From Prunella strophiata (taxonomy: Eukaryota; Chordata; Aves; Passeriformes; Prunellidae), in the NCBI GenBank assembly GCA_036583965.1, contig JAZBQD010000017.1:29112385-29176384 (forward strand): 64,000 nt of DNA, given 5' to 3'. How positions within the stretch are numbered: the first letter of the stretch is position 1; the number at the start of each line of letters is the position of its first letter. The notes under the pieces were generated by a model, which saw only the letters and a list, made by a program, of their open reading frames with translations, made no database searches and was not told where the DNA came from. The position numbers and the translations under genes are program-made. Of this stretch, positions 22,748 through 37,482 are shown piece after piece.

Positions 22748-25700
22748 TTAGGGATTGTACAAACATTTGCTTCAGCAGGGAAGAGGTACAGTCATTCCAC
22801 TGGGGAAAGCATAATCATCAAGGCATGGAGAGGTCATTATTTGCTAGGATGGGAAAGACACCCACTACAATTTCTCACAGCCCCAAAAGAAATTGCCAGC
22901 TTAAAATGTGGACCAGTTTTAAAGCCAGACAATACAACTATGTGACAAACAGGCTATAGTAGGGATATTTGGTCAAAAGCAAGTCATAATTTGACCATGG
23001 TTTGTTTTTTCAGAAAACAGCTGGATTTAATCCACCCTTTTATGACCAAGAACTGCAGACCAAGCACTGGTAAAACAGCTAAGACAGCAAGGCTGGCAGA
23101 AGACAGGTACATGGGGACCTGGTGTTAATAGTCCAACCTTTTTGGAAACTAAAGATTTTTGTAACACAGTATGTTGGATATACCAAACATCATGATCAGC
23201 ATCCAGGAAAGCATGTGTCAGATTCTTCTGGCATTGTCCTGAGCTTTTGCATCTGTTGCTGCATCACTGATGCTTGTATGACTGTTGTTTTTCCTGTCAG
23301 TCTGCAACAATACCTGGCAGTAGGATAAGAACAGACAGGATGGGAAGAAACTTTCCTTCTCATCTTTCACAACAAATCTGGATGTTCTCCAGATCATACA
23401 GCTATTCTATAATCTGCCAAATGAATGACATTTTCATCCTTGATCTCCACCTATGGAATCAATCTCCAAAGGTTACTGCTGCCTAGAAAGCACACTCTTT
23501 CTTCAAGTGGCAGGGATCCCTTCTGTCCCACTGCACTCTTACTTACCTTTGTATGCAGCCTAAGAGATCAGCACAGAGCCACAGCAGGAAACATAAATTT
23601 TATCCTGACACACAGAAACAGATAAAATTTTTGCACCCCAGTCCTCATAGTATTTGGGTAGTGCAGACAGTTGTGTGACAAAGAGCTGGTCTCACCTTTA
23701 GGTCATCTGCTGGGATTGGCAGCCTGTGCCATGGCCACCCCAGTGTCATAGCCAAGCAGAGTCACTGTTCTTATTGCAACATGACAAACTAGGCTTCCAG
23801 GAGAGCATCCAGCCTGGACTGAAAAGACAACCACCAAATACAGACAAGCTGCCCGGCTCCACCAGGAACTCCTGCATGCATTGTTCAGCAGTACAAGGCG
23901 CACAAATTCAGGGTTGCTTGTTCACAGCCACTTCTTCCGTCATTTTCTTAATTTAACCTCACACAACTGTCCTTGACCTGTGAAAGGTAAGTGGTGAACA
24001 CAAGGCAGTGGCTGCTTTTACCACCCAAGTTTGTGAGAGTTATGCTTCTTTCCACCAAAGCAGAGGGAAGGCAAAGAGAGGAAAGGTACTGGTGAGGAAG
24101 ATGGGGCTGGGGACAGGAAAAGAAGAGAAAAGGATTCTAGTGGGGGAGTTTTTTCAGCACTTAAAAGCTAGATGGAGTCCTTCCAGAAGTATGATTTAAA
24201 GTATCATTCATTGGAAAGCATGATATCTGAGCGCCTACTACATAATTTGTCCCTCTGGTGCAACAATTCACTAACAGCACTCAGATAAAGGAAAAATGTT
24301 TCTAAACTTGAAATTAGTACCAACAATGAACAATCCCAATCCTGCTGCTGAAATTGTACACTGAAAAAAGATGTGTTAGATCCCATCCTGCCTTCTAAAT
24401 CTGCTCAGCCACTACAGCTTTGTGCTTAGAGGTGTAAACCATACACTAGCAGCACACACAGACTGGCAGTAGAAAAGCAGGCTGCCAGCCTACAAAGGGA
24501 AGGCAACAGCCATTAGCCATTGCCCTCTGACAATGAGAACGAGTACTTGCCTTTTCTTTTTTACACCTTGGGGTCCCAGAAGGTGAGTCTTCCTGTCTGT
24601 GGAAAAGAGCTCCACAGTCAGGCTGGAAGAGCCAAAGCGAATCCACCGCCTCAATGACAATTCCTGGGATCCTTTCACACTGCCAGGGGAAAGCAGGAGC
24701 ATGAGAACAGCTTTAAGTTCTAGTAATGGGTTATTTAAGAGGGAGAAAAGTTTCCACAAAGGCCTTTAATGTTTAGCACAGCTGAGCCTGCAATTTGATG
24801 AAGGATGGGTAAGGTTCTTAGCATATGAAGCCCTCTTAGCTCACTCATGAGCAACTTGTCATTGGTAAATACACAGTGTTTTGTCTCCTGAAAATTAATT
24901 GCCATATGTGAGACACAGAGGAGGGGGAATTCCAGAAACATGCATCAGCACATCAATGTATGATCATATTGCTAGGTCAGCAGACTTGGCTTTGTCCTTC
25001 AGAAATCTGCATAACCATGCCAGATCCTTTCAGGAGCCAATGGCACTCATTCTCCTGGCATTCTGCCAGACCTGCCTTCAATCTCCAGGGCTCACTGAAC
25101 TTTCTGTTGGTTGTTCATGGCCTGTGTAGCATTCAGTATTGGGATGAGCAAGGCATGAGTAAGGCATGTCAGTTGCCACCCTGGGCTCTTCACAGTGACT
25201 GGCAGACATCTCTTTGAGAGAAGTATTCTAGAGAGGGACAGTTGCTTTTCATGCCTTTCAGGCCTTGCTAAATGTTGTTCAGCAGGAGGAGAGACTGTAA
25301 CTATTCAGTTTAAGTGATGACAGCCTCCTTAAAAGCCTTTTCTCTGAAAGCCTACTTTCACCCCTCAAATGTTAATTATACATTAAAGATGGTGAGTCTA
25401 TATGTCCTGTACATGTAGTTGTTGGTATTTCTTTCTTGTCTCCTTAGCAGACAAAAACAGAGAGGAGGAGAAAACACAAGAAAATTCTCCCAAGGTACTG
25501 ATGCTCCCAGCACCTGGAAGACAGTAAAGGACATGTTTCAGCAGAATAACACAAGTTCCAGTGCTGCAGCACAGGCTGGAAAAGTGGGAGGAGGGAGGTA
25601 TCACTTTTTTGTCTCTAAATGCAGTGATTTCCTTGCCAGAAAGCTCTGCTGTTGGGTGTGGTTGACCTATCCAATACACTCTGACCAAATCTTACTGTAC

Positions 25701-28700
25701 ATTGCTGAAGCATATATAAGATGGTTGTTGAAGGTGAGAAATGTCTTCTGAACTGCAGAAACACATGTATGCAGACATGGTGGTTTCTGAGTCATTTTTT
25801 ACAAGGTGTTCCTGTGAGAAACTCAGAGTGCAGCTGAAAACCAAAAAACTTCTTCCTTGGGACAAAGGCATGTGGTCCCTTCCCCCACTCTCAGCAACAC
25901 ACACACAAAGACATCATATTTCCACTGCTTTTTCACATGAAAGGAGAGCTGAGACTGTTTACTGTTGTGAATCACTCAAAATCTTACTCATTAGCAAACA
26001 TATTCTCTCCAACTGTCTTTTTGTTTTGCAATATTGCACACATCTCCAGCCACTCCTTATTTTCTTCACTTCTAAATAAACAGTAGCTTTTGTAGACAGG
26101 AAGGGAATAGCAGTAGTTAAGCAAATACCTTTACTTGTACAGAAGCTATATTCTTACTTAATGTAAAAGTATAAGCCATTGTTCTCAAAATCTATTTCAA
26201 ATCTATTTCAAATCCCCAAATACTTTAGTTATAGCTTACCACATTCATCCAGTCATTACTTCTCAGAAGCATTTTTCAAAGCTAATCCTTTAACCCATAT
26301 CTCTTATGAACAAAAGCAAATGCCTGTTGCTTTTTGGTTTGTTTTTTTTTTTTTGTACTTGCCGTTAATTATGTGTGACGAGAACATATGAAATCACGTG
26401 GAAACATTTACCAGCCTGTACCCACAAAATTTGCTTTGATTCTAACAGCAGCACTCTGTTTGCCATCAGCAAATGAGGATCTTATTAAACAAACCCTGCA
26501 TCCTCCACCTGCCAACCCACTCCCCACAAAAGATGCAGTTGGATCAATAAGGAGAGAAAAAAAGAGTTCACAAGTCCCTCCTCAGTGTATCCATACTATC
26601 TGGGAGAAGATAGAGCACAAAACACTAGATCTTTTGGTAGAGAAAAACTGGACAACTTGACCCTGGGTGCAGCAAATCCTCATTTTATGTTTCAGCATCC
26701 CTCCTGCTGAAATCTAAAAATGGAACTCATTTTGCTAGAAATGCTGCTGGCCTAAAAAAGCCATTGTGCTTCCTCAGTTACTTTTAATTGACCAAGTGAT
26801 CTGAATTTGGAAGGGTGCAATTAAACAATCCTATATGGCTAGTATAGGACTCTCCAGCAGCCACACCATGATCATCAACACCTCTTTCAACCTTGCTGGT
26901 AATGAACAAGGCAGAAGGTCAGTGTGATCTCTCCCTCTCTTTCTGTGTCAGGTGTTAATGCTCCTTCCATTGGCAAGGAGTTAATCACCAGGGCTTTGGA
27001 TCAGTATGTAGCATAACGTGACACATGTGGCAGCAACATTTGGTCTGCAAGGGGTAGAAAGTGCTCAGGGCTCTGGAGCTGCAGAAACAGGCAACAGAGC
27101 TGAGCAGGATTCTTTCTCACTGACGTTACAGGAGGCTGGAAGCAGTCCCGGCATTCTCTACAGCTGTGGAAGAATTGATGATGAAGCAAATTACATCCCA
27201 GAGCATTGTCAAGAGCTGTGCATATTCCTGTTCAAATGATTCTTAACAATCTCACCCAAAAAAAGTGTGACAGATTAACCGGCTGTGGGCAGCATGTGAT
27301 GTCTGCAAGTTCATAACCCCATCCAATTAAAAACAGCACTTTTGCAGAAAGTTTCCAAAGGCAGGCCTCCTCAGTGAAGTTGATTTCCAGCCTCCTACCC
27401 TGGCCATTTATTTCAGGGACCTTCTAACAAGCATAGGAGGATTATTTCTGCAGTTCCAGGAAGCAGATTTTGCCATTCTCAGTGGAGTCGGAGAAGGGCA
27501 ATCGGTGCTGAGTCTTCAAAAGGAGTCACACAGACAAATCACAAAAGTTTGTTTGGTGGAGGAGCAGGCTAGCAGCAGAAAGTAACTGTGAGGTCAGGGC
27601 AACTTTTTTAGACCAGATTGCTGTCAACCCTGTCAAAATACTGCTTATGCTTTTATGATAAGAAACACTGGAGCTATGCCTTAATTGCAATATGGGCACT
27701 GTTTCAAATTGGATTTTTTGTCCAATTAAACTGAAGAGTAAACACACTAAATTTGCATGCAGGTGAAAATTTAACCATTCTGACACTTTGTATGATGGGA
27801 TCCAGACCACAGGATCCAGACAGGGTACCCTACCTTGCCCCTGCCTTCTTGGATACTCAAGCCCACAAGCAGACTCTGTGGTACAGTCATGGTGACAAAC
27901 TCCCACACCATGACAGAAAAGTGTTGCTCCTCTGTCAGGCTTGGTTACAGCTTGCCAAGGATGGATATTACTAGGCTGCACCTATTATTTTGGTGGTTAC
28001 CCATTTTTGGCAGGACAAAAACCTGACCTGTTCTGACAGGACAAAAACCTGCACCTTTGCACCTCTGCACATCGGTTACAGGAAACTGAGGGCAGTTCTC
28101 CTTCACTGCAGGTTACCTGCCTCACCCTCCCAGGGCCTGCTAGCAATTATTCACTGACCTCTTAAGAAATGTGCAGTGGAAGGACATCTTATTTCTTTCC
28201 TTTTCTCTCCCTCAGAAAAGTGTGTTCTTTCAAGATTTTCTGATTACAGGTTTTCTCACCTTTAATTGCTCTTTCTTTCTCCTGTGGACTCTCCAGTTTG
28301 TTTCTAATTTCCTAAAGAAGACCTCATCAGTGCTGAGTACAGGACAATAATTGCCTTCTCTGCTGCAGAGAACTGATCTGCTGTTTACTGCTTTAAGTAC
28401 CGCTGGCATACTAGGAGGAGGAATGCTGTGCTTTGCCACCAGCTTCATTCTCATCAATTGTGAGCCCACAGAGATGGAGTCAGAGGAGAAACATGACAGA
28501 CAATAAAAAAGGGTAGCTATAGAGAATGGGTGAAGGGCTCTGGGAGGTGATTAAAAGGGACTGACTGTAAAAATGGGAGACGGACAAGTCCAGCTCCTGA
28601 AAAGGTGTTCCTTCCAGGACAGAGGGCAGTGGGAAGCTGTCCTGCTTAGTGTACCAGAGTGGCAGAAAGGAAAAGACAGACAAAACCACACTCCCCTGTG

Positions 28701-31700
28701 TTAAGCAGTTCTCCCTTTATCAGGATGTCACACCTGCCTACTTTGGTGCTTGTGGCTGGAAGTTTGGGAGCTTTTGTTTAACATTCTTCTAGCCACTTTT
28801 TTGGACATCATACTGCTGCCACCCATAATATCCATATAGAATAGGAAGAATTCCAGTAGGAGATCTCTGGAATTCCATTTTGTTCATCTTGCATTTGAAA
28901 ATACAAGAACATATCAGAAAGAAAAAACAAAATACCTTCCTGCATGAAGTGATATTTGCAGAGAAACAGAATATAAAGCAGCTGATTCAAGTTAGATAGG
29001 CAGGAGAGAGAGTTATGAGCAAAATAGCAACCCACATCTTGTTTAAAGTTAAATCTATGCCAAAAGAGGATGGGGAGAGGGGTGAAAGTCCCATGAACAT
29101 TCAGAAAACGAAAGAAAGAGTCCAAGAAGACAAAGAAAGAATCAGCTTGTGACACAGGTATTCATGAGAGAAAAGAAACCCAAGCACTACCAGGCAACAG
29201 AAATCTTATCGAAGATGGGAAATTACAGGCACTGAGCACATGTGGGTACTTGGGCAATTCTGCTGTGTATCTATTTGGAAGATAAATTTCTTTGATTCTC
29301 TGGAAATTTAAATGTCAAACCATAAATTCCTCAGTCCCAAAAGCAAAGGACTGCTAGTATGGAGAAGCTGTTGCGCATGTCATTAGCCTATGTCAAAAAA
29401 ACCCAAAACATTTCTTTTCCTTGGGGATGTAATCTGTGAGTAGCAAGGCTGAGGAGAGTTTAACTGAGTCCTACCTGTAAATCTCTTATACTCTTGGTTT
29501 GTGTGGGAGTCTTACAATCACGTCAGCTCCATTTTTAGGGTTTCTATATCTTGTGCATGTCATGCTGTTGCTCAATAATTTTCAGTGTGCAGTTTTGTCA
29601 GGAAATAATTCTGTTTATTCTCTGAGAGACTTTGAATGTTGTTCTTCATATTTTATAAGCCACTCTGAGTCACTAGTACCTAAGGGACAAAGGCAAAAGG
29701 AATAACATAAGGAAAAAATAAAGGTAGTTGCTTGACATCACATTTATTTAGCAGAAGGGATTATTCTTGGAAATTTAAAGCTACATTCTTTATTTTGTGA
29801 ACCCAGTAAAAGCTTTTCTTCAGGGCTGTTGAGAAAAACAGAAAATATTTTCAAATGTAAAACTAAATTCCTTTCTGTAACAGGGTGTGGTTCAATGCCA
29901 AATAGAAACAACAGAGCAGGTGTTGGAGAAGCATTCTCAAGTCTTGAAAATATTTATACACACTTAACTATACTAGGCCATAAGCTATCAGCTATAAAGA
30001 CTTGTGCAACATGACAGGTGTAATGTGAGGACAAGGACTGAACAGCTTCTGTGATATTTCAGATAAGGCTTCCCACAGTCCTGCTTTTCATAATTTCAGG
30101 CATGGGCAAGGAGGTAAAAATCTTTCTTTGCACACCAGGTGGGAGTGAAGCCCCCTCAGGAGCACCCAAACCTTTAGGTGCATCTTTGAGCCTTGGTGAA
30201 TGTCACATGCCAAACCTGTGACTGAGCAGAGGTAGCACAGCCAAATATCCCTGCTCAACTCCAGTCTCCCTGACATACAGAGACTGTAGCTATGCCTCAC
30301 ACGGCATCTCTTTCAGATCTGCTTCTGACTGGGACTTCTAATGATACCATTTCTTACATGCTTCACTGGACAAGGAGCTTCTCTTTAGCTACCACACTTA
30401 AGATTAAACATGGTAGGATGTTGTATCAAGATTTCCTGTGGAACTCAAGTTGCTTAATACTTCATGTTAACCTCCTGAGCTGAGCCCCCAAACTCTTTTG
30501 ATTCCTACTGTTTTTCCAAAAAGGTCTCCCATCTTTGCTCAAAGACAGCTCAAGAGAGACAACAATTCTCATAAGGCTTTGTTCCAACATGGTTAAAAAC
30601 ACATATTCCTCTCCTTTAGCCTGAAATTCTGATCTGACTTTTAACTATTAGTTCCCTGTTACTTTTATTTTCTACAATCCAGAGTTCCCCTCTGGTAATT
30701 GTGCTCTAATGGCACTTTAGACATTAGAGGGAGGGACCACGTGGAGGTGGGGAACAAATGAAATCTCTTGAATGCTTTCTAAGTTTATCTCTACAGAGGC
30801 TATTGGGCAAGATTATCTGAATTAATTCTTAAACTTATATTCCTTTTGGAAATAAGCAGACAGAGAAAAAGACACTTCAGTTAAGTTTTGCTTTCTTTTC
30901 TAGGGGAATGAACTATTTTATAATGAAGTACAGTCACATTTTCTGAATAGGGACAGGTAAAAAACAAGCCACCTGAGCTTAGTCTTTTAAAAATTTGTAT
31001 TTGCAGCTAATCCAAAAAAATTTCCTTATCACCACAAAGTAAAGGTTCAATTTCCGAATTTCAAGATAGTTTTTGCCTCTGTCTCCCCAGCCCCCACTTC
31101 CCACACCATTTTCTCTTCTCTGAAATATTTTCTGTGGTCATGGACAAATGCTGTATTTCTATATTGAATTTTCAGCATGGCTTTTCCAGCCTTCATTTCT
31201 CAATTGCATATATCTCCAAAGACAACATTACATCCACCTGCTGTGGCAATGACTGTGCTTAAATATTTCAGTAGTTTTATCCATTTTTGATCCCCAATCT
31301 ATTTTCCAGTCTGTAATCCCACACCCCGCAGGTAAGGCCACCATTCCCCATCCACACTTGCACAGCCTTACCCCAGACAGTAGCATTTTTTTTCAAATGG
31401 CTTGCTGAATAATCCTGATTGCTCCTTTTGTACAGCAGTTTTTTGCACATGGTTTTGCAGAAATTTTGTCTGACATAGTTTCAGCTGTACTTTTCAAGGA
31501 GTTTGTATTCTCCTTCAGGTATTAGGAAAGATACCAAATAGGCTCAATAGAAAATTTTTTAGAACATGCTGTAAGAACCCATATTTATCATAACTTCCCT
31601 TAAAAACCACTTATGTCAGCTAGCCAGTTCTTAGTGCCTGCACATTTCAGTGTCAAATAGCATGTGTTTCTGTATCAAAAAGGCAATGGTATAAGATCAA

Positions 31701-33287
31701 TATCGTTACAGAGAATCATATACCTCCACAGCTGTCTTCATCAATGAGACTTACTGTCTGAAGGAATAAAGGAAATTACTTAGACTACTGATTGAAAGTC
31801 TCTGTTGATTTATCTTCAGTTTTCATCAGTAAGCAGCATTCCATGTTTCTTCTTCTAAGTGCAGAAGACAGGAAAAACTGGAATACTTTTACTATTCCTG
31901 CTCATCAACATCTTCATCACTCTTAAATCAGATCTTGTTGGCCTTATATGCCCCAAAATGTCTTAGTCCACCTAAGCATGAAATTTCTTCTGTTGACCTT
32001 GCCCTTCCTTAAAAACTCTTTCCTCACTTAAAACAACCCATAACACAGTTTTGCACATCTTCTTCCCTCTGCCATCCATTTTGTATTTTCTATTTTGTTT
32101 TTATCTGCAGCCCCACTCACTGCCATTAGGAAAGACACTTACACAATGCATTCTGGATTCACAGCTTGGAAGGCCAGCAAACACCTTCTTCTGAGATCAC
32201 AACACACTGATCAAGAGCCTTGTCCCGTCTTGAGTGAATGCCTGTTCTGGATATTTCATAAGTTTGCTTTGCTCTTTCCTGTCTTATTTTTTGACAGGAA
32301 TACACCTTCTATGTAGAATGATTGCATGTGCTTTCCTCTGTTTTTCTCCCCTCACTCCACAAAAACCTGCACTCTCCCCTGACACATGCGCAGCTGCAGC
32401 ACCCTCTGCTTTACATCTGTTTTGACAGAGCCCTGCTGTGTCTCCCTTTCCATTCCCAGACTCAGTGTCAGCCCTACATACAATTCCAGTCTCTTGCTCA
32501 CGCTGTCTGTTGTTTCATTCACACTCTCTGCTGCCCCACAGAGATGCTGTGGTGCAGGGAGACATTATTTCCACACGCAGCAGATCCCAAGCGTGCTGTG
32601 CTGCTCTGCTCTTCTCACAGAAAACAATAAGGCTGGGAACCTACAGTCCTTGCAAGTGCTTCACAGCTGATGTGAAAAAGCTATTCCAAAATTGCCTTTG
32701 AGGAGGCTCAATTTCAGGAAGGCTCAATTTCATTTTACTGGCATTGATGCTATTGCTCTGAGAAATGAATGAAAATTATTTTAGGAGCTTTCCATGTTTT
32801 CCCGAGGTTTAAAAATGAGGTGTGGAATATTGCTGTTTCAGAAAGAGGAGGTTTGGGAGACACTGTGCAAGAACTTGACAAATGGCACCTAAAGATAGCC
32901 TGTGAAGATATAAATATCCCATTTGGAGGTTTTCTCTTTAAAAGATTCCCAACACTGACTTAAAGACATATTTCCCAAGGCTTTGATTGCTGCTGCAGAA
33001 ACACATTTTGGTGATGAAACTAATATAAAATATGTATGTATAATTTGAAACCTAGATTTTAAACTCCCTAGGACAGAAAATCCATGGTCTCAGAGGATTC
33101 TGCATTGAGCCCTATGACTCATCTGAATTCTTTGGATGGCTTTGAGTTTGGCTCTCAGTTTTGCAAGGTCTGTGGACACCTTTCATGAAAGTTCATGCCC
33201 AACTACATAATGAAAGGGCAGGATACTGTCATATCAGGTTATTTGAGAGATCATGTAAATAATTAAAAACCAAAAATATTTATTCCT

Positions 33288-33325
33288 TGTTTGTTTTTTT
33301 TTTTTGTTTGTTTGGGTTTTTTTTG
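33288..33325. repeat. T-rich simple repeat with TTTG units
   Basis: A 12-base T run is followed by TTTG units and a second T run. It resembles, on a small scale, the array at 13441-13610. Confidence 0.85.
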
Positions 33326-34000
33326 GAAATTACACACTTTCCAAAAGCTTTTGTCACCTCTAAAATCAAACACTTCCAAGATCCTGTTTCTAGCAAGTGG
33401 TTTTTACTAATTTCTTATTCCTAGACACTGTAGGAATCTCTGCATACACAAGCCTGCCTAGTTCTGGTAGTAGCCAACAGTGATTAATCTCAGTGCAGTT
33501 CTTACAGACTCTGCATGGTAAAGGGATCTTCCTGGTAAGAAAAAGCAGTACTTCTGCTTCCAACGGGAAAACATAAACACCAGAGACATTCAGGGAAGTC
33601 ACTAAAGATCAAGACCACATCTCTCTTACAGGTCTGTATCAGAAAACAGCAGGGACCATAGCTTGTAGCAAGACCCCAGAAACTTTCAGCTGAGACCACC
33701 AGAGCATGTAGAGCTGGAACATGGATGAGAGTAAAACTGTAACCCTGGCAGAGACTTGCAAATGCACACTGTATTTAATCCTATGATGTTACAGGTGGAG
33801 CTTGTCCTAAAAGGAGACCTTCATCTCCATACAAACCACCTTCCCAGAGGTTACAGGGAACTTACAGGGCCCCGTTGCTCACCTGATGGTGAGACAGAGC
33901 ACCACACAGCAACAACTGACCTGCTTGAGCTGAGCTAGCTGCAGAAACAGGCACAGATGTGGCTGTGCCTGTGACCTCCTTGCCCTACAGAGACCTCGGC

Positions 34001-34063
34001 AAATCCTAGTTATCCTGTGTGTCTGATGTGCCAATCCTAGTTATCCCTGTGTGTCTGAGGTCC
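34001..34063. repeat. Imperfect tandem duplication, about 31 bases x 2
   Basis: The unit starting 'aatcctagttatcc' and carrying 'tgtgtgtctga' occurs twice in direct succession, with one C insertion and one T/G difference between copies. It is a local duplication of recent or moderate age. Confidence 0.85.
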
Positions 34064-35304
34064 CAGTGCAAGCACTTTTCTTCCAGAAGCCAAGGGATCT
34101 CCCACCCCACACAGGGACAAGGAGCATGTTGTCTGACTGAAGATCTCTGTGCAAGGTAGTACTGCATAGCCTGTGCTTCACCTGGAGGGTTTCAGAAGAG
34201 AGCAAGGAATGTGAAGGGCCAGAGTAACAGGTGCTGTTCAACAAAGACCCCTGGCAGATGGTACTTTGGACTGCCTTGCAGCAGCTCAGGGAGGCACATC
34301 CTCATCTGGAATGTATGGAAGAAATTCCAAAAACCCCGGTTAAGTGTTTGTAAAAGGAAATACCAGTACCAAAAGGCTCTGGGTCTGCTGCAGAACAAAC
34401 AATGAAATCCACTTCTGCCACAGGAGTCATGTTAAGGTGAAACCACACCCAGTGCCTCAGGCACATCTGCAGAGTTCAGCCTGTTTGGGGACTTCTACAG
34501 AATGTCAGACCTCTTTGTCTCTGATTAGAACAACCTCTTCAGCAAGAATCTCTCAGGTCATTTGTCAAATATATTTAATTCTAGTTAGATCCTGTGGCAG
34601 AACGGAGTGAAAAGGCGACCCCATCCCTAGCAGATCTCAGCTTCATTTTAGCTGAGAAGCTGTTACATCTGAGCCTCTCTCACAGGCTAGCTGCTATTTC
34701 TAACCTGTCCACTGCTGCATTATGTCAAAGGTCATTATTTATTCAGAAGAACTAGAGGGTGAGATAGCATCCCAGTTCTGTAACAGGGATCAATAGGTGC
34801 CTTTTCTATAATGAGAGCAATTTTTTTTTTTCTTCTTTTTAAGGCCTAATTTCTGAGCACTTAGAGAATCATTTCTAATGCTGAACCATTAGGGATTGTT
34901 AAAAACATCAAAGCACTACTAAATTATCTATTAAAAAATACTATTGTTGCAACTGCTATTATGCTAATCTACATATGGTCTTGTTATTCTACATAGTAAC
35001 AAATTCCCAAAGCTAAAGAAAGGTAGCAGCTTTAAGACTAGGAAAATAGATTTTCATGGAAAATTAGTTACCTGTTAGTATAGACAATTTTAATTTCTTT
35101 ATCTTAACTTTGCAAGCCAAAGGCTTCTTTCTCTTAATTGTCTGGAAAACAAGAAAATTAGATGTGACATAATCACTTACACACTGCTGCAGATCTCACT
35201 TTCCTCACTTTCCTCTCAAAATGAGTACCATGAAAATCTGTCACCTTGATTGGCAAGTAAAGTAATAAATCTACTACTATTACTAGTAGGAGCACTAGTA
35301 CTCT

Positions 35305-35322
35305 GCAGCAGCAGCAGCAGCA
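35305..35322. repeat. (GCA)6 trinucleotide repeat
   Basis: Six uninterrupted GCA units follow a degenerate TAC/TAG-type stretch. On the minus strand they fall in a 107-codon open frame as a run of cysteines. I do not consider that frame coding. Confidence 0.9.
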
Positions 35323-36214
35323 AATAAAAATTGCCTTGTATCGGTGACAAGAGGCAAGAGAGGGAAAAGTAGAGTTTATAATGGAAAGAGAAAATAAACC
35401 AAACCCCAGAAAAAAAGTCCAAAGGGAGAGGGACAAATCTTGCATTTTTGGAACTTGCTGCAAAACTCTTTGAACACCCTGGGGAAACTGAACCATCCTT
35501 GGATCTCCCTGAATATCATAAGGGTTCTTAAAAACAAGTGAACAAGATCAGAGGTCAGACCAGCATCAGAAACACAAAAGTGTGTGTATACTTTTATTGT
35601 TCTTTCTTTATAGAGAATATCAAAGAGAGCAATTAAAGAAAAAATTGCATCCAATTAGGTTCTGTATCTAATGGAGAGAAGACATGGCCACTACAAAGTC
35701 AAGGGAGCAAGTGTTTACCCTCTGTTGATTCAATCTTTTCTATTTCTTAGGTATTTTCCAATAGAAAATATATTAAAAAGCCCTATAAAAATGCACAATG
35801 ATAATGATGGTTTTCTTAGTGCCATGGGTTTTTCTTAGTGCCCAGAGTAAGCTCAGATGTCCCTTAGACAGACTACTATCTATACTCACAGGAGAGAGAG
35901 ACTGCCAATAAATAATGTGAAGGTGGAAAATCCAGAGAACAAAATTTCTCTTTTACCAGGCAGAGCTGGCAGCAGAGCCCAGGAATAAGGCAGCAAATAG
36001 GAGAAGCTGAGGCTGGTGTGTGCTTTTTTGGGTCTGTGAAAGGATTCTGCATATAACTGAAAGTGAATCAAAGCTGTCCAGTCGTTATTGCTCCCTTCAG
36101 CATACAAACTTGCAAGCCAAGGAGGGTAAGACTGGTTTTGTCTCCAATACATTACAAAAATAAGAAGGGACTCGAATGTGAACATGCATGAGATAGCACT
36201 TTGAGGGGGTGCAA

Positions 36215-36233
36215 GGAGGAGGAGGAGGAGGGA
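36215..36233. repeat. (GGA)5 purine repeat
   Basis: Five GGA units end in GGG. The purine-rich context begins at the GGGGG run near 36205. Confidence 0.85.
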
Positions 36234-37447
36234 AATAAGCACTGATTTGCAACAGAAAGCTGCCTGTAGAATCGCTTCAACACCGAGAAGATTGGCTCCC
36301 CTGGGAACTCCATTCAGAAGGGGACAGCATGGAGGGGCAGTATTCTGCACCATGCAATAGCAACATCAACTAGAACTGCTCTCAGGAGAGAAAGAGCAAA
36401 GCCAGGGTTGCTCTCAAAAAAACAAATAAGCACACAAAATCGCAGATTCTTCCAGAACTGCAAACCTTTCCAGATTAAAAAGGGCCAATACCTGTCTCTG
36501 GGGACTCTGTATGCAGATGCCCAGGAAGCAAGACCATGCACCCACAGCAAGGTGCAGAATAGCCAGGCTTTGCGGGCAGCAACCCAGAGCAAGGCTGCTG
36601 GTGTGAGATATGCTGTCCTCGTGTAGGCAGACATGCAAGGCTGCTTCCTGGCCTTCCAAACAATTCCTAGGGAGTGGTGGCTGTCCCCAACACAGGGACA
36701 CACCCTCCTGTTACGTACAGCCACAAAGCCAGCCTAAACAGGTAGCTCAGATCCTGCATGGTGCTGTGGTCAAGAACAGGTGAAACAAACCCTGCATCTG
36801 AAATCTCCCTGCTGCACCCCTAGACCTCTTCCTCTCCAGAATAAAGGACAGCCAGGACAAATAGAGTGACTGTTTTCCTCCCAGCCCCAGAATGACAGCC
36901 TGCTCCTGGTCTATTCAGTCTGGGATTAAGCCTGAAAAAAGACACATAAATCAGGAATTAAAAGCTGAGATTGTTAGCACTATTACCTGGGATGCAACCT
37001 GAGATTCATTAACTAAAGGAAGAATTACTGTCAGGGAGATGGTCATTACAGATCAGACTTCAACGTTGCATTATCTGTTTCTCAACACTTAGCAATAACT
37101 TTGAATTAATGTAATTTTTTATTTAATTGCAGAACTTATTTTATTTCTTTACTGATTGTACTATTTTTTAAATTTATCTTACAATGGAATGCAATAATTT
37201 TCTATAATATTCCTCCCACTACTTAACCTACTTAACAAATTTCAACTCCCTGCAACATAATGCATATAAAATTGATTTTAATTTCAAAAGCAGTGAAAGA
37301 TTTTTATTGCAGACATTTTAAATACTTTTCACATTCTGGAAATCCATAATGCATGGTGTGAGATCAAATACAAAGTTACAATCCTTCAGACTGAGCAGTT
37401 CTGCGTTTAAATTCTTAAAATGCATTATCAACGGGGATAATAATTTT

Positions 37448-37482
37448 AAATATATATATACATATATATATTTATATACACA
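37448..37482. repeat. Imperfect (TA)n microsatellite
   Basis: TA units are interrupted by one C and by a TTT. It sits inside an AT-rich block. Confidence 0.85.

Larger units (their letters stand above)
20501..33287. other. Long repeat-poor unique stretch, no gene seen
   Basis: No CR1, LTR or coding exon is recognisable across about 12.8 kb. The longest open frame is 151 codons (27526-27981, minus). It has no domain, and plus-strand frames overlap it. Small items are an 18-base perfect palindrome at 20849-20866, (AT)6 at 22736-22747, and a 14-base direct repeat 'caggacaaaaacctg' near 28011 and 28036. Confidence 0.5.

Noticed and set aside
27526..27981. 151-codon minus-strand frame
   Set aside because: No domain or splice context, and it overlaps two plus-strand frames.
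32322..32701. Three overlapping plus-strand frames of 87-102 codons
   Set aside because: Three frames open at once over C/T-rich sequence point to stop depletion by composition, and none carries a motif.
35886..36724. Two overlapping minus-strand frames of 155 and 136 codons
   Set aside because: They overlap in different frames and share no recognisable domain. Composition explains them.
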